Source: SIG437 sp045648985 (GTDB taxonomy: Bacteria > Bacillota > Clostridia > UBA1381 > UBA9506). From it: a stretch of DNA of 64,000 nt. The DNA is taken from contig JAZROZ010000037.1 of the NCBI GenBank assembly GCA_045648985.1, positions 1 through 64,000 of the forward strand, written 5' to 3'. Each line of letters begins with the position of its first letter. Within the stretch, counting starts at the first letter, position 1. Below the pieces are notes generated by a model. It was not told the origin of the DNA. It did not search any database and saw only the letters and a list, made by a program, of their open reading frames with translations. The position numbers and the translations under genes were made by a program. Below are positions 25,942 through 35,361 of this stretch, piece by piece.

Positions 25942-27108
25942 ATGAGTATAGTAGCGATAATATGTGAATACAATCCGTTTCATAACGGACATAAATTCCA
26001 GATAGATATGCAAAAGAAAATAACAGAAAATGACGGAGTTATTGCTGTGATGAGCGGTAATTTTGTTCAGCGAGGTGCGCCTGCCATCTGCGACAAATGG
26101 AAAAGAGCCAAAATGGCGCTTTCAGGTGGAGCAGATTTAGTTATTGAGCTTCCCTTGGTTTTTGCGACTCAATCTGCAGAACGGTTTGCACGCGGTGGTG
26201 TGAGACTTATTGATAAACTTGGTATTGTGGATTATCTTTGCTTTGGCAGTGAATGTGATGATATCAAAAAGCTTAAAGCAGTAGCCGAGCACATAGTAAG
26301 TGATGATGTGGATGCTAAAACGGCGGAGCTTTTAAAAAATGGTATGAGCTATCCTGCCGCAAGAGCAAAAGCAGCAAATGATGATTTTTCAGAAATTTTA
26401 GCTGAGCCAAATAATATTTTGGCAGTCGAATATATAAAAGCGCTTAACGAAATAAAAAGCAGTATAATTCCCACTCTGGTAAAAAGGGAAGGTTGTAATC
26501 ACGATGACAAAACTCCCCAAAATGAATTTGCAAGCGCAAGCTATATAAGAAGCTGCATAAAAGAGGATAAAGATTTTAAAAAGTTTGTGCCAAAAAGCAC
26601 ATATGAGATTTTAAAGGAAGCTGATATTTTTAAGAGTAATACCGCTTTAGATAACATTATCACATATCTTTTAAGGACATATACACCAAAAGATTTAAAC
26701 AATATTTCCGATATGGCAGAGGGTTTAGAGCATAGATTTATTGAAGCTGCAAAAACATATAGTACATTTGATGATATTTCACAATTCGTAAAAACAAAAA
26801 GATATACAAAAACAAGAATTGACCGTATATTAATAAATATTCTTTTAGGTATCACAAAAGGGGATATTGATGCAGAACCTCAGTATGTGAGAGTTTTAGG
26901 CTTTAACGAAAAAGGTAGAGAGCTTCTTGGAGAAATCAAAAAGAAATCTTCGCTTCCGATTATTACAAACACAAAAGATGCAAGAATCAGTGATAAAGGG
27001 GAAAAGATGCTTAAAAAGGACATTTATGCTACAGATATTTATTCTGCTTTATGTAATGGAAAGATAAGCGGACTTGATTATTTAACGTCACCAATAATTA
27101 TAAAATAA
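25942..27108 (+). CDS. tmcAL: tRNA(Met) cytidine acetate ligase
   Basis: A 388-residue nucleotidyltransferase-fold enzyme (formerly YlbM) that forms N4-acetylcytidine at the wobble position of elongator tRNA-Met, using acetate and ATP. The ATP-binding HxGH-type motif is in EYNPFHNGH at residues 8-16, followed by VMSGNFVQRGAPAICDKW, a family signature, and LVIELPLVFATQSAE. The C-terminal half is the usual helical domain. It starts an operon with the TtcA-like gene 17 bases downstream. Confidence 0.94.
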   Translation: MSIVAIICEYNPFHNGHKFQIDMQKKITENDGVIAVMSGNFVQRGAPAICDKWKRAKMALSGGADLVIELPLVFATQSAERFARGGVRLIDKLGIVDYLCFGSECDDIKKLKAVAEHIVSDDVDAKTAELLKNGMSYPAARAKAANDDFSEILAEPNNILAVEYIKALNEIKSSIIPTLVKREGCNHDDKTPQNEFASASYIRSCIKEDKDFKKFVPKSTYEILKEADIFKSNTALDNIITYLLRTYTPKDLNNISDMAEGLEHRFIEAAKTYSTFDDISQFVKTKRYTKTRIDRILINILLGITKGDIDAEPQYVRVLGFNEKGRELLGEIKKKSSLPIITNTKDARISDKGEKMLKKDIYATDIYSALCNGKISGLDYLTSPIIIK

Positions 27109-27125
27109 CAGGAGAGGACTTTGGA

Positions 27126-27845
27126 TTGAAGAGAATTGTAGGCCTTATGCGCCGTGCGGTAGAAGATTATAATATGATAGATGAGGGCGAGACAATAGCT
27201 GTCGGAGTGTCAGGCGGAAAAGATTCATTGATGCTACTATCGGCTCTTTCTAAGCTTTCAGAGTTTTACCCTAAGAAGTTCAGTGTTGTAGCTATCACTT
27301 TAGATATGGGTTTTGATGGAATGGATTTTTCGCCGATTGCAGATTTTTGCAAGGAACTGGGTGTTCCGTATTACATAGATAAAACTGATATTAAAAAAAT
27401 AGTGTTTGACTTGCGTCAGGAGAAAAATCCGTGCGCTCTTTGTGCTAACTTAAGAAGAGGTGCACTTCATACTGCCGCCAAAGACAGAGGGATAAGCAAA
27501 ATAGCACTGGGACATCACTATGATGATGCTATTGAAACGTTTATGCTAAGTTTGATTTATGAGGGCAGAGTCGGTGGTTTTGCTCCAAAAACATATCTTG
27601 ACAGACGTGATGTAACCTTGATAAGACCGCTTATCTACGTCGAAGAAAAAGACATAAGAAGCTATATAAAATCGCATAGCCTGCCGGTAGTTAAAAGTAC
27701 GTGCAAAGCAGACGGCAATACGAAAAGGCAATATATTAAAGATTTTATATATGATATTGACAAAGATGCACGCGATGTAAAGAAAAGACTTTTTACAGCT
27801 ATGAGAAACTCGGTTGACGGTTGGGAACTAAAAGAAAACATTTAA
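27126..27845 (+). CDS. TtcA-family tRNA sulfurtransferase
   Basis: A 239-residue PP-loop ATPase of the TtcA/TtuA group that thiolates tRNA (2-thiocytidine 32 in E. coli). The PP-loop is SGGKDS near residue 34, followed by CALCANLRRGAL (the CxxC pair for the iron-sulfur cluster) and ALGHHYDDAIETFMLSL. A third conserved cysteine is in STCKADG. The start is TTG, with GGAGAGG 8 bases upstream. Together with tmcAL upstream it suggests a tRNA-modification operon. Confidence 0.88.
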   Translation: MKRIVGLMRRAVEDYNMIDEGETIAVGVSGGKDSLMLLSALSKLSEFYPKKFSVVAITLDMGFDGMDFSPIADFCKELGVPYYIDKTDIKKIVFDLRQEKNPCALCANLRRGALHTAAKDRGISKIALGHHYDDAIETFMLSLIYEGRVGGFAPKTYLDRRDVTLIRPLIYVEEKDIRSYIKSHSLPVVKSTCKADGNTKRQYIKDFIYDIDKDARDVKKRLFTAMRNSVDGWELKENI

Positions 27846-27866
27846 ATAAAAAGGAGAGAGAACAAC

Positions 27867-28733
27867 ATGAAGAAGATTACAAAAGCAGTTATTCCCGCAG
27901 CGGGACTTGGAACAAGATTTTTGCCTGCAACAAAGGCAGTACCTAAGGAAATGGTGCCGATTGTTGATAAGCCGACTCTTCAATATATTGTTGAAGAAGC
28001 AGTAGCATCAGGAATAGAAGATATTTTAATCATAACGGGAAGAACAAAAAGGGCAGTAGAAGACCATTTTGATAAATCATATGAGCTTGAAACCGAGCTT
28101 GAAAAAAGCGGTAAAACAGCATATTTAGAGGAAATTCAAAAAATCTCAAACCTTGCAAATATACACTACGTAAGACAAAAAGAGGCAAAAGGTCTTGGTC
28201 ATGCGATTTTATGTTCCAAATTCTTTGCAGGAAGTGAGCCTTTTGCAGTGCTTTTAGGCGATGATGTTGTCGATTCCAAAGTGCCTTGTCTTAAACAGAT
28301 GATTGAGCAATATGAAAAACTGGGCGGAAGCGTTTTGGGTGTGCAGACAGTACCGGAATCAGAAACTTCCAAATACGGAATAATCAAGGGTGATAAAATT
28401 GCTGACAGAATATATAAAGTAGATGATATGGTTGAAAAGCCAAAGGCAGGCGAGGCACCGTCAAATGTTGCTGTGCTTGGAAGATACATAATAGAGCCTG
28501 AAGTTTTCTCATATTTAGAAAATACAACTGCGGGCACAGGCGGAGAAATTCAACTTACTGACGCACTAAAAGCGATGGCAAAATCAGGTGACGTTTATGC
28601 ATATGATTTCATAGGAAGAAGATACGACGTTGGCTCAAAAATCGGTTACTTAGAGGCAACAGTTGATTTTGCATTGAAAAGAGAAGATTTAAGGGATGAT
28701 TTTAAAAAGTATTTGAAAACTGTTATAAAATAG
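27867..28733 (+). CDS. galU: UTP-glucose-1-phosphate uridylyltransferase
   Basis: A 288-residue nucleotidyltransferase that makes UDP-glucose for glycolipids, wall polymers and capsule. The nucleotide-binding start is PAAGLGTRFLPATKAVPKEM, followed by VRQKEAKGLGHAI and VLLGDDVVDS with the metal-binding aspartates; all match bacterial GalU. It has an AAGGAGAGAG site, 21 bases after the TtcA-like gene, and is followed 9 bases later by the secreted phosphodiester-glycosidase gene. Confidence 0.95.
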   Translation: MKKITKAVIPAAGLGTRFLPATKAVPKEMVPIVDKPTLQYIVEEAVASGIEDILIITGRTKRAVEDHFDKSYELETELEKSGKTAYLEEIQKISNLANIHYVRQKEAKGLGHAILCSKFFAGSEPFAVLLGDDVVDSKVPCLKQMIEQYEKLGGSVLGVQTVPESETSKYGIIKGDKIADRIYKVDDMVEKPKAGEAPSNVAVLGRYIIEPEVFSYLENTTAGTGGEIQLTDALKAMAKSGDVYAYDFIGRRYDVGSKIGYLEATVDFALKREDLRDDFKKYLKTVIK

Positions 28734-28742
28734 GAGGAAAAA

Positions 28743-31058
28743 ATGTTAAACAGGAAGTTCTATGCAGTATTTATCGCAGTATTGATTTTTTTGACGTCTA
28801 TTCTTACATCAAATGCTTTTGCACTATCAATAACCAGTGAAGAACTACTCATGACAGGTGTTACATATAAACATATAGAAATGCTTGCAGATAGCGGGTG
28901 GCAGGATATCCATGTGGTGACTGCTGATTTAAAAGAGCCACATCTTGCCTTTAAGGTTTTATCCGACTCACGTGGTGGAAGCTATCTTTTGAATACATAT
29001 GAAATGGCAAAAGAGGCTGATGCAGTTGCTGCAATCAATGCAGATTTCTTTGCTGCTAAAAAAGGACAGTCAGGCAGAGGCAGTGCAGTTGGCATGGAGA
29101 TATCAGATGGCGAGCTTAAAACAACACCATCAGTTGCAGAAAAGATGAATGTTTTTTTGGAGATGCAGGATGGCAGCTTTGTTATGGACAGCTTTGTATT
29201 TGATATTAAAGTAATTGCACCAAACGGTAAAAGCCAAAAAATCAGACATATAAATAAATATGATGACCGCACCGAGATTTGTATGTACACATCAAAGTGG
29301 GGAGAGTATTCACCCGGCTCCGAGGGCGGCATTATAGAAGTTTTGGTAGAAGACGGAAAGGTAATAGAAAAATATACAGAGCATGAGGGAATAGAAATTA
29401 CTGAAAATGCGTTTGTTCTTTCTTCACACCTTTCATTTAATACGTTTCTTTTAGATAATTTTGAAGTTGGTGATGAAGTAGAAATAGAAATTAGCAGCAC
29501 TCCTGATATAGAGCAGATAAAAAATGCAGTCGGCGGCGGCGGAATTTTAGTTAAAGACGGAGAGCCTCAAACTGAGTTTTCGCACAATATAACAGGAGTT
29601 CATCCACGTTCTGCTGTGGGAATAGATGAAAGCGGAAAAATAATAACCCTTGTTGCAGTTGATGGCAGACGAGATGGAGCTAAAGGTATGACCCAGGCAG
29701 AGCTTGGGGAGTTTATGGCAAGTCTTGGATGCAGATATGCACTCAATTTAGACGGCGGCGGCTCAACACTTCTTAGTGCAAAAAAAGAAGAGGGACATAC
29801 CATTTTGAACACACCGTCAGATAACTACAAAAGACCCGTAACAAATTCCATAGGAATTGTTGCCGGTGAAGAACTTGGACAGACAAGCAATATAAAAATC
29901 AAAGCATCAGAGAATGTTTTTAGCGGTATGAAAACAGAACTTAATATCGCGGGATATGATAAATATTACCGCAAAACAGAGGATATATCGCCTGAAAAGG
30001 TCTCATTTAAAGTGTTAACATCAAACGGCTATATGGATGGAAATGAGTTCTGCGGGACGGCACCGGGCATAGCAAAGATTTCGGCAACATACGGAAATGC
30101 TACTTGCAATATAGAAATAAATGTTTTGGAAAAACCGACAAAGCTCCGTTTTGGAACAAAGAATATTGAGCTCAAAAAAGGAGAGTCCTATACGCCTGAG
30201 CTTATAGCATATGACAAAGATGGATATAGTGCAAGTGTAATGCTAAAAGACGTTGACTTTAATATTTCAGGAACTAATGCGGTGATAGAAAATGGTATTA
30301 TAACTGCAAAATCGCAGGGAACTGCAATACTAAGTGCATCGCTTGGAAATCTGACAGCTTATGCCTCTGTTTGTGTTGACGGAGCGTCTGGCAGTAATAT
30401 TCCTGAAGATATTTCTATAGCTGATTATAAGAATACATCAGTAGAAATTTCAGGACAGGAGAGCTTTAGATTTACAGTTTTCGGAAATGTAAAAACTCCT
30501 GAAACTTTAATTGATTATATTGCATTAAATAAGGCGATGTCTTCATTAAAAGGAAAAGCCATTCTTCATTCGTTTTTGGGAGATGTCAATATGGACTTAA
30601 TAGGCGATGTTGCAGAAAAAAGCTTCCTTTCAAAAGGGTATTCTTCATTTGATTATAACGGAAGTACCTTTGTTACGATAAACAATGAAAAGGGTAGCAT
30701 ATTTGAATCTGATAAAACACAGTGGGCAAGCCTTGAAAGTACAATAAAAAATGCAAAAGGCGGTAATATATTTGTATTTGTTGATGATATTAGCTTATCA
30801 TCACTCGATATTGAAAAGAAAGTGCTAAAAAGTATGCTTTCTGATGCCGCTACAGAAGGAAGTAACGTGTTTGTTTTTGGACGTGGTGCCAAAAACAATG
30901 CAGAGGCTATAGACGGTGTGAGATATATTGAAACTGCGGGAATCTTTGATAAGCTTGGAACAAAGGAAGATTCTGATGATATAAGGGATATTAAATATAT
31001 TCTCGTTACAGTAAACGGAAAAAACGTTACATTTGAAGAAAAAAGCATTTTAGAATAA
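28743..31058 (+). CDS. Secreted phosphodiester glycosidase (NAGPA domain) with Big-type domain
   Basis: A 771-residue exported protein with a signal peptide (about residues 1-26, cleaved near SNAFA). Residues about 60-370 form the NAGPA-type domain, shown by INADFFAAKKGQSGRG, GGGGILVKDGEPQ, HPRSAVGID and ALNLDGGGSTLL. The family removes GlcNAc from phosphodiester-linked exopolysaccharide or teichoic-acid-like substrates. A Big-2-like Ig fold covers about 460-540. The final 200 residues look like a phosphoesterase-type fold without the usual His/Asp metal ligands. It lies directly after galU, fitting a role in surface glycans. Confidence 0.85.
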   Translation: MLNRKFYAVFIAVLIFLTSILTSNAFALSITSEELLMTGVTYKHIEMLADSGWQDIHVVTADLKEPHLAFKVLSDSRGGSYLLNTYEMAKEADAVAAINADFFAAKKGQSGRGSAVGMEISDGELKTTPSVAEKMNVFLEMQDGSFVMDSFVFDIKVIAPNGKSQKIRHINKYDDRTEICMYTSKWGEYSPGSEGGIIEVLVEDGKVIEKYTEHEGIEITENAFVLSSHLSFNTFLLDNFEVGDEVEIEISSTPDIEQIKNAVGGGGILVKDGEPQTEFSHNITGVHPRSAVGIDESGKIITLVAVDGRRDGAKGMTQAELGEFMASLGCRYALNLDGGGSTLLSAKKEEGHTILNTPSDNYKRPVTNSIGIVAGEELGQTSNIKIKASENVFSGMKTELNIAGYDKYYRKTEDISPEKVSFKVLTSNGYMDGNEFCGTAPGIAKISATYGNATCNIEINVLEKPTKLRFGTKNIELKKGESYTPELIAYDKDGYSASVMLKDVDFNISGTNAVIENGIITAKSQGTAILSASLGNLTAYASVCVDGASGSNIPEDISIADYKNTSVEISGQESFRFTVFGNVKTPETLIDYIALNKAMSSLKGKAILHSFLGDVNMDLIGDVAEKSFLSKGYSSFDYNGSTFVTINNEKGSIFESDKTQWASLESTIKNAKGGNIFVFVDDISLSSLDIEKKVLKSMLSDAATEGSNVFVFGRGAKNNAEAIDGVRYIETAGIFDKLGTKEDSDDIRDIKYILVTVNGKNVTFEEKSILE

Positions 31059-31082
31059 ATATAATATTGGGGAGGGCTACAT

Positions 31083-32090
31083 ATGAAAAGATTTTTAATG
31101 CTTATTTTAGTTGCTATATTGCTTTTGTCAGGATGCGGAAAAGTTCAGGAAGCAGAGCCGACTCCTGCTCCTACAGTCGAGCCTACGGAAGAGCCTGTAT
31201 CAAATACAAGACCAATTGCAGTTATGATAGATAATGATAATAATGATGCAAGACCGCATGCAGGTATTGAAGATGCCTATATTATTTATGAAATGTATGT
31301 TGAAGGCAGTGCCACACGTATGATGGCGCTATATAAGGATGTAAATACGGAAAAAATAGGCCCTGTTCGCTCATCAAGACATTACTTTTTAGATTTTGCC
31401 TTAGAGCATGACCCTGTTTATGTTCATTATGGCTGGAGCCCGCAGGCTATTAAAGATATTTCATCATTAGGTGTAAATAATATCAATGGAGTATCGGACG
31501 GCGGCAGTATTTTCTGGAGAGAAAGAAAGTATAAATATGACTGGCACAGTGCATATACAAGTATAGAAAATATCAAAGAGTTTGCAACAGAAACTAAAAA
31601 ATACAGAGATACGACGGAAAAAACAATCGTGTTTAAAAAGAACAGGGAAGATGTAGAAATAAATGGAGACGCTCTGACAAAAATAACACTTCCATATGCC
31701 GGTTTTTATAAGGCTTCATATGAATATGATGTAGCAACTAATACATATAAAAGATATATAAACGGTGCAGGTCATATCACTCAGGCAAATGTTCACATAG
31801 CACCCAAAAATATCATTATTCAGAAAGCCAGAAACTATAATATTTCAGGCGACACTTCGGGACGTCAGAATATTGATACTGTAGGAAGCGGTGAGGGATA
31901 CTTCATTTCAGGTGGTAAAATTGCTAAAATAACATGGTCAAAGACTGACAGGAAAGGAAAGACTACATATTATTTTGAAGATGGTCAGGAGATATCCCTA
32001 AATCCAGGACAGACATGGATTCAGATTGTTCCTCCCTCAATGACTATTACAATGGAGCCTGCACCTTTAACAGAGACTATGGCCCAATAA
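31083..32090 (+). CDS. DUF3048 (YerB-like) lipoprotein
   Basis: A 335-residue lipoprotein: a signal peptide with lipobox LLSGC (Cys 18), a Pro/Thr/Glu-rich spacer, then a DUF3048 domain from about residue 45. Signatures are RPIAVMIDNDNNDARPHAG, EKIGPVRSSRHYFLDFA and, near the C-terminus, YYFEDGQEISLNPGQTWIQI. The role of the family is unknown; it is an extracytoplasmic protein common in spore-forming Firmicutes. It follows the phosphodiester glycosidase gene by 25 bases, probably the last gene of the operon that starts at tmcAL or galU. Confidence 0.9.
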   Translation: MKRFLMLILVAILLLSGCGKVQEAEPTPAPTVEPTEEPVSNTRPIAVMIDNDNNDARPHAGIEDAYIIYEMYVEGSATRMMALYKDVNTEKIGPVRSSRHYFLDFALEHDPVYVHYGWSPQAIKDISSLGVNNINGVSDGGSIFWRERKYKYDWHSAYTSIENIKEFATETKKYRDTTEKTIVFKKNREDVEINGDALTKITLPYAGFYKASYEYDVATNTYKRYINGAGHITQANVHIAPKNIIIQKARNYNISGDTSGRQNIDTVGSGEGYFISGGKIAKITWSKTDRKGKTTYYFEDGQEISLNPGQTWIQIVPPSMTITMEPAPLTETMAQ

Positions 32091-32108
32091 CACAGACAGA
32101 TTTTCATT

Positions 32109-32153
32109 AAATATGACCACCACAAACAACGAATTTGTGATGGTCATATTTTT
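32109..32153. terminator. Bidirectional terminator between the DUF3048 and LysR genes
   Basis: AAATATGACCACCACAAA pairs with TTTGTGATGGTCATATTT (one mismatch), with T tracts on both sides. The LysR gene ends at its edge. Confidence 0.88.
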
Positions 32154-33000
32154 ATGCTTCCTTTACTTTGCTCCTTAAAAATTTGATAAAATCTTCAATA
32201 TGTCTTGATACAGGTTGCTTTTTATAATATGCATATACTGTTTGTCTTGCGTCAAAGTCTGACACATTAAGATATGCTACTTCGTTTTGTTCACTTGGAT
32301 CTATTCTTCCTATACCTATTCCGATATCAGACAAAAGGCATTTTCTGTAGCATTGTACATCGTTTGTATGTATGACTATATTGGGACTAAAGCCTGAGTT
32401 TTTACATGACTTTATCAGAACTTTATGCATACTGCTTTGTTCGCCCATCGACAGAAATGGTTGATTTTCTAAATCTTCCAGTTTTAGCTTTGTTTTGCGG
32501 AGAGGATTTTTTTGTGAAACTTTAAGCTTAAGATGCTTACTATAAAGCTCAAAAGCTTTCATTTTAGGATATTTTTCAAATTCATCGTCAATTATAATGT
32601 CATATTTTTCAAAATCTGTTTCACTAAAATCAAAAACGATTTTAAATGAGATGTGCGGATGCTTTGCTTTGTATTCTATGATATAATCCGTAATTATACT
32701 TCTCATAGCACGTACCAAAAGATGTATTTCAACTGAAGGTGATTCTTGTTTACATATCTCGTGTTTAGCACGGTCAAGCTCATTAAAGACTATCCCAAGT
32801 GATTTTTGAAGTATTTTCCCTTTTTCATTGAGTATAATTTTGTTTGGAAGTCTGTCAAACAACTTGCATCCAAGCTCGTTTTCAATACGCTTAACAGAAG
32901 CTGAAACAGATGTAGTCGGCACCATATATTTTCTTGCCGTGTCTGCAAAATTTTCACAAATCGCGGTTTCATAAAAATATTTGAGTTGTAAAAGCTCCAT
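32152..33000 (-). CDS. LysR-family transcriptional regulator
   Basis: A 282-residue regulator with an N-terminal winged HTH (about residues 1-60; LKYFYETAICENFADTARKYMVPTTSVSASVKRIE) of which the turn region SASVKRIENELGCKLFDR is typical, and a C-terminal periplasmic-binding-protein-like effector domain. It is divergent from an M20 peptidase gene with a 142-base gap, the usual LysR layout, so that operon is the likely target. The effector is unknown; an amino acid or peptide would fit. GGAGTGA lies upstream of the ATG. Confidence 0.9.
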   Translation of the reverse strand: MELLQLKYFYETAICENFADTARKYMVPTTSVSASVKRIENELGCKLFDRLPNKIILNEKGKILQKSLGIVFNELDRAKHEICKQESPSVEIHLLVRAMRSIITDYIIEYKAKHPHISFKIVFDFSETDFEKYDIIIDDEFEKYPKMKAFELYSKHLKLKVSQKNPLRKTKLKLEDLENQPFLSMGEQSSMHKVLIKSCKNSGFSPNIVIHTNDVQCYRKCLLSDIGIGIGRIDPSEQNEVAYLNVSDFDARQTVYAYYKKQPVSRHIEDFIKFLRSKVKEA

Positions 33001-33038
33001 TTATATCACTCCTTACTCTCTTTCGGCTAACTAAATTA

Positions 33039-33067
33039 AGTATAGCACACTTTTAAAGTTATTGCAA
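33039..33067 (-). promoter_or_regulatory. Probable promoter of the LysR gene
   Basis: On the minus strand TTGCAA (33062-33067) and TATACT (33039-33044), 17 bp apart. Confidence 0.6.
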
Positions 33068-33085
33068 CACCATTTTAGACAATTA

Positions 33086-33114
33086 TTTACAATATGGTAG
33101 TTTTGTAGTAAACT
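33086..33114 (+). promoter_or_regulatory. Probable promoter of the M20 peptidase-yitT operon
   Basis: TTTACA (33086-33091) and TAAACT (33109-33114), 17 bp apart. It is weak by sequence, in line with control by the divergent LysR protein. Confidence 0.5.
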
Positions 33115-33142
33115 ATGATAGATATTGAGGAGATGATATTAT

Positions 33143-34291
33143 ATGAGTTGCATGGAATTGTTTGAAGAAATTGACAGATTAAACGAACATTATCTTGATG
33201 TTTTGGAGAATGTATGTAATATAGAGAGCCCTACATCTTATAAAAAAGGTGTTGACGATGCAGGAAAGTATTTTGAAACGCTTGCAAAAGAGAAAGGCTT
33301 TAAAATTGAACGTTTTGCGCAGGAAGTTTCAGGTGATGTTGTAACAATTACAATGAATGATGATACTAACGCCCAGCCTGTGACGCTTTCTGCTCATATA
33401 GACACAGTTCATTCCGTTGGCTCATTTGGCTCGCCTGCAGTATGCCGTGACGAAAAAAATATGTACGGACCGGGTGTTTTAGACTGTAAAGGCGGTGCCG
33501 TTGCAGCATTTATGGCTATGGATGCTCTGGAAAAATGCGGATACACAAAAAGACCTGTCAGACTAATTTTGCAGAGTGATGAAGAAAACAGCTCTAAAAC
33601 AAGCAACAAAGAAACAGTTAAGTATATGTGTGAAAAATCAAAAGACTCAGTTGCCTTTTTAAACTTAGAGCCATACAAAAACGGATATGCAACTACAACA
33701 ACAAAAGGTATAATAAGATACAATTTTAATGTATGTGGAACGGCAGGACATTCATCAAGATGTGATATGGCATCAAGTAGCATACGTGAAGCAGCTTATA
33801 AAATAATACGACTTGAAGAGTTTAAAGATGCAAACGGAATTACCTGTAGCTGTGGTGTGATAAACGGCGGAACACTTCCAAATGTTGTAGCGGAGAAGTG
33901 TAGTTTTTGTGCAGATTTCAGGTTTGCAACAAATGAACAACTTGAGAAAATAAAGAAAATTGCAAAAGAAATTGCTGAAAAAACAACCGTAGAAGGATGC
34001 GGTTGTGAGATTAGTGAGATAAGCTTCAGACCTGCTATGATTGATACTGAGAAAAATCGCAGACTTTTAGCTAAGATGAATGAAATTTACAAGGCTGAAG
34101 GCTTGCCCGTCCTTGAGCCGATGCGTGAATTTATAGGTTCTGATGCAGCATATATTACGCAAGAAGGGATACCTTGCATTGACGGACTTGGAACAGAGGG
34201 CGGTAAACTCCATTCAATTGATGAATATATAGAACTTAAGTCACTTTCTGAATCTGCGAAAAGAATTGCAGCAGTGGTTTATAATATTTAA
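33143..34291 (+). CDS. M20-family metallopeptidase
   Basis: A 382-residue di-zinc peptidase/deacylase of the ArgE/DapE/CPG2 group. Metal-site motifs are SAHIDTVHS, YGPGVLDCKGG, SDEENSS (the catalytic Glu in EE) and the C-terminal GKLHSIDEYI. The dimerisation (lid) domain is inserted at about residues 185-295. It closely resembles carboxypeptidase G2-like enzymes that remove C-terminal glutamate or related groups, but the substrate is not certain. It is probably controlled by the divergent LysR protein and co-transcribed with the YitT gene. Confidence 0.9.
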   Translation: MSCMELFEEIDRLNEHYLDVLENVCNIESPTSYKKGVDDAGKYFETLAKEKGFKIERFAQEVSGDVVTITMNDDTNAQPVTLSAHIDTVHSVGSFGSPAVCRDEKNMYGPGVLDCKGGAVAAFMAMDALEKCGYTKRPVRLILQSDEENSSKTSNKETVKYMCEKSKDSVAFLNLEPYKNGYATTTTKGIIRYNFNVCGTAGHSSRCDMASSSIREAAYKIIRLEEFKDANGITCSCGVINGGTLPNVVAEKCSFCADFRFATNEQLEKIKKIAKEIAEKTTVEGCGCEISEISFRPAMIDTEKNRRLLAKMNEIYKAEGLPVLEPMREFIGSDAAYITQEGIPCIDGLGTEGGKLHSIDEYIELKSLSESAKRIAAVVYNI

Positions 34292-34305
34292 AAGTGAGGG
34301 CGAAA

Positions 34306-35160
34306 ATGAAAAAGGCAAGAATTCAAAAGATAAAGAAGTTTTTGCTAATGAATGCAGGATGTATTCTCTTAGCGATAGGAGTATATTTTTTCAAAATTCC
34401 AAACGGATTTTTAACAGGCGGAGTAACAGGTATTGGTACAATACTTGGTAAAATAACACCCATAACACCGGGTGCATGGATTTGGATTTTAAATATTCTA
34501 CTCATGCTTTTGGGGTTTATATTTCTAGGTAAGGAAAATGGGATAAAAACAGTTTATTGCAGTATGTTCTATTCTGCAATTACATATTTATTAGAGTGGC
34601 TTATTCCACTTTCAGAGCCACTTACAAACCAACCGCTTTTAGAACTTATATATGCAATGCTTTTAACCTCAATCGGTTCAGCTTTGATATTCAACAGTGA
34701 TGCATCATCTGGCGGTACTGATATTGCGGCGCTGATTTTGAAAAAATATACAAGCTTAGATGTTGGCAAGGCACTTTTAAGCGTTGATTTTATAGTTGCG
34801 GCGAGTGCGTTTTTCGTTTTTGATTTAAAGATAGGTTTATTTTCGCTTTTAGGATTATTTTCAAAGGCATTCATTGTTGATACTGTAATAGAAAGTCTTA
34901 ACACGTGTAAGTATTTTGTTGTAATCACTTCAAAACCTGAGGAAATAACGCAATTCATCATAAAGACATTGCATCATGGTGTCACATCAGGAGCAGTTAT
35001 CGGTGAATACACAAAAGAAGAAAAAACTATGATTCATACAGTTTGCAGAAGAGCAGAAGCTATTAAACTGAGAAGCAGAATCAAAGAAATAGACCCGCAC
35101 AGCTTCATTATCATAACAACAAGCAGTGAAATTATTGGACGTGGCTTCAGGGGAGTTTAA
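34306..35160 (+). CDS. YitT-family membrane protein (DUF161 + DUF2179)
   Basis: A 284-residue protein with five or six membrane spans in the first 190 residues, including FFKIPNGFLTGGVTGIGTIL and FNSDASSGGTDIAALIL, followed by a cytosolic DUF2179 domain (about 195-284; FVVITSKPEEITQFI and SFIIITTSSEIIGRGF). Function is unknown. The ATG at 34306 has GTGAGGG five bases upstream. It begins 14 bases after the M20 gene. Confidence 0.9.
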   Translation: MKKARIQKIKKFLLMNAGCILLAIGVYFFKIPNGFLTGGVTGIGTILGKITPITPGAWIWILNILLMLLGFIFLGKENGIKTVYCSMFYSAITYLLEWLIPLSEPLTNQPLLELIYAMLLTSIGSALIFNSDASSGGTDIAALILKKYTSLDVGKALLSVDFIVAASAFFVFDLKIGLFSLLGLFSKAFIVDTVIESLNTCKYFVVITSKPEEITQFIIKTLHHGVTSGAVIGEYTKEEKTMIHTVCRRAEAIKLRSRIKEIDPHSFIIITTSSEIIGRGFRGV

Positions 35161-35185
35161 CTTAAAATTTAATCTGAGTATAAAT

Positions 35186-35227
35186 AAAAATATAGGCATT
35201 TTTCGTTTAAATGCCTATATTTTTTTT
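35186..35227 (+). terminator. Terminator after the YitT gene
   Basis: AAATATAGGCATTT / AAATGCCTATATTT stem with a 7-base loop, followed by a T tract. Confidence 0.9.
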
Positions 35228-35273
35228 GTTAAAAAGTTGGATGAGAGAAAATGTATTTTTTTGATAATTCATA

Positions 35274-35338
35274 TTGAATTATGTTTGAAAGTATGATAAT
35301 ATTGTCTTTAATGTGAAGTAGTGATTTTGCTCACTTCA
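35274..35338 (+). promoter_or_regulatory. Promoter and inverted repeat upstream of the MATE gene
   Basis: TTGAAT (35274-35279) and TAATAT (35297-35302) at 17 bp form a plausible promoter. Just downstream an inverted repeat (TGAAG, TGA ... TCA, CTTCA; 35314-35338) lies in the expected leader. It could be an operator for a drug-responsive repressor or an RNA hairpin. Confidence 0.5.
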
Positions 35339-35361
35339 ATTGGGGGAAAAGGGGTATAATT

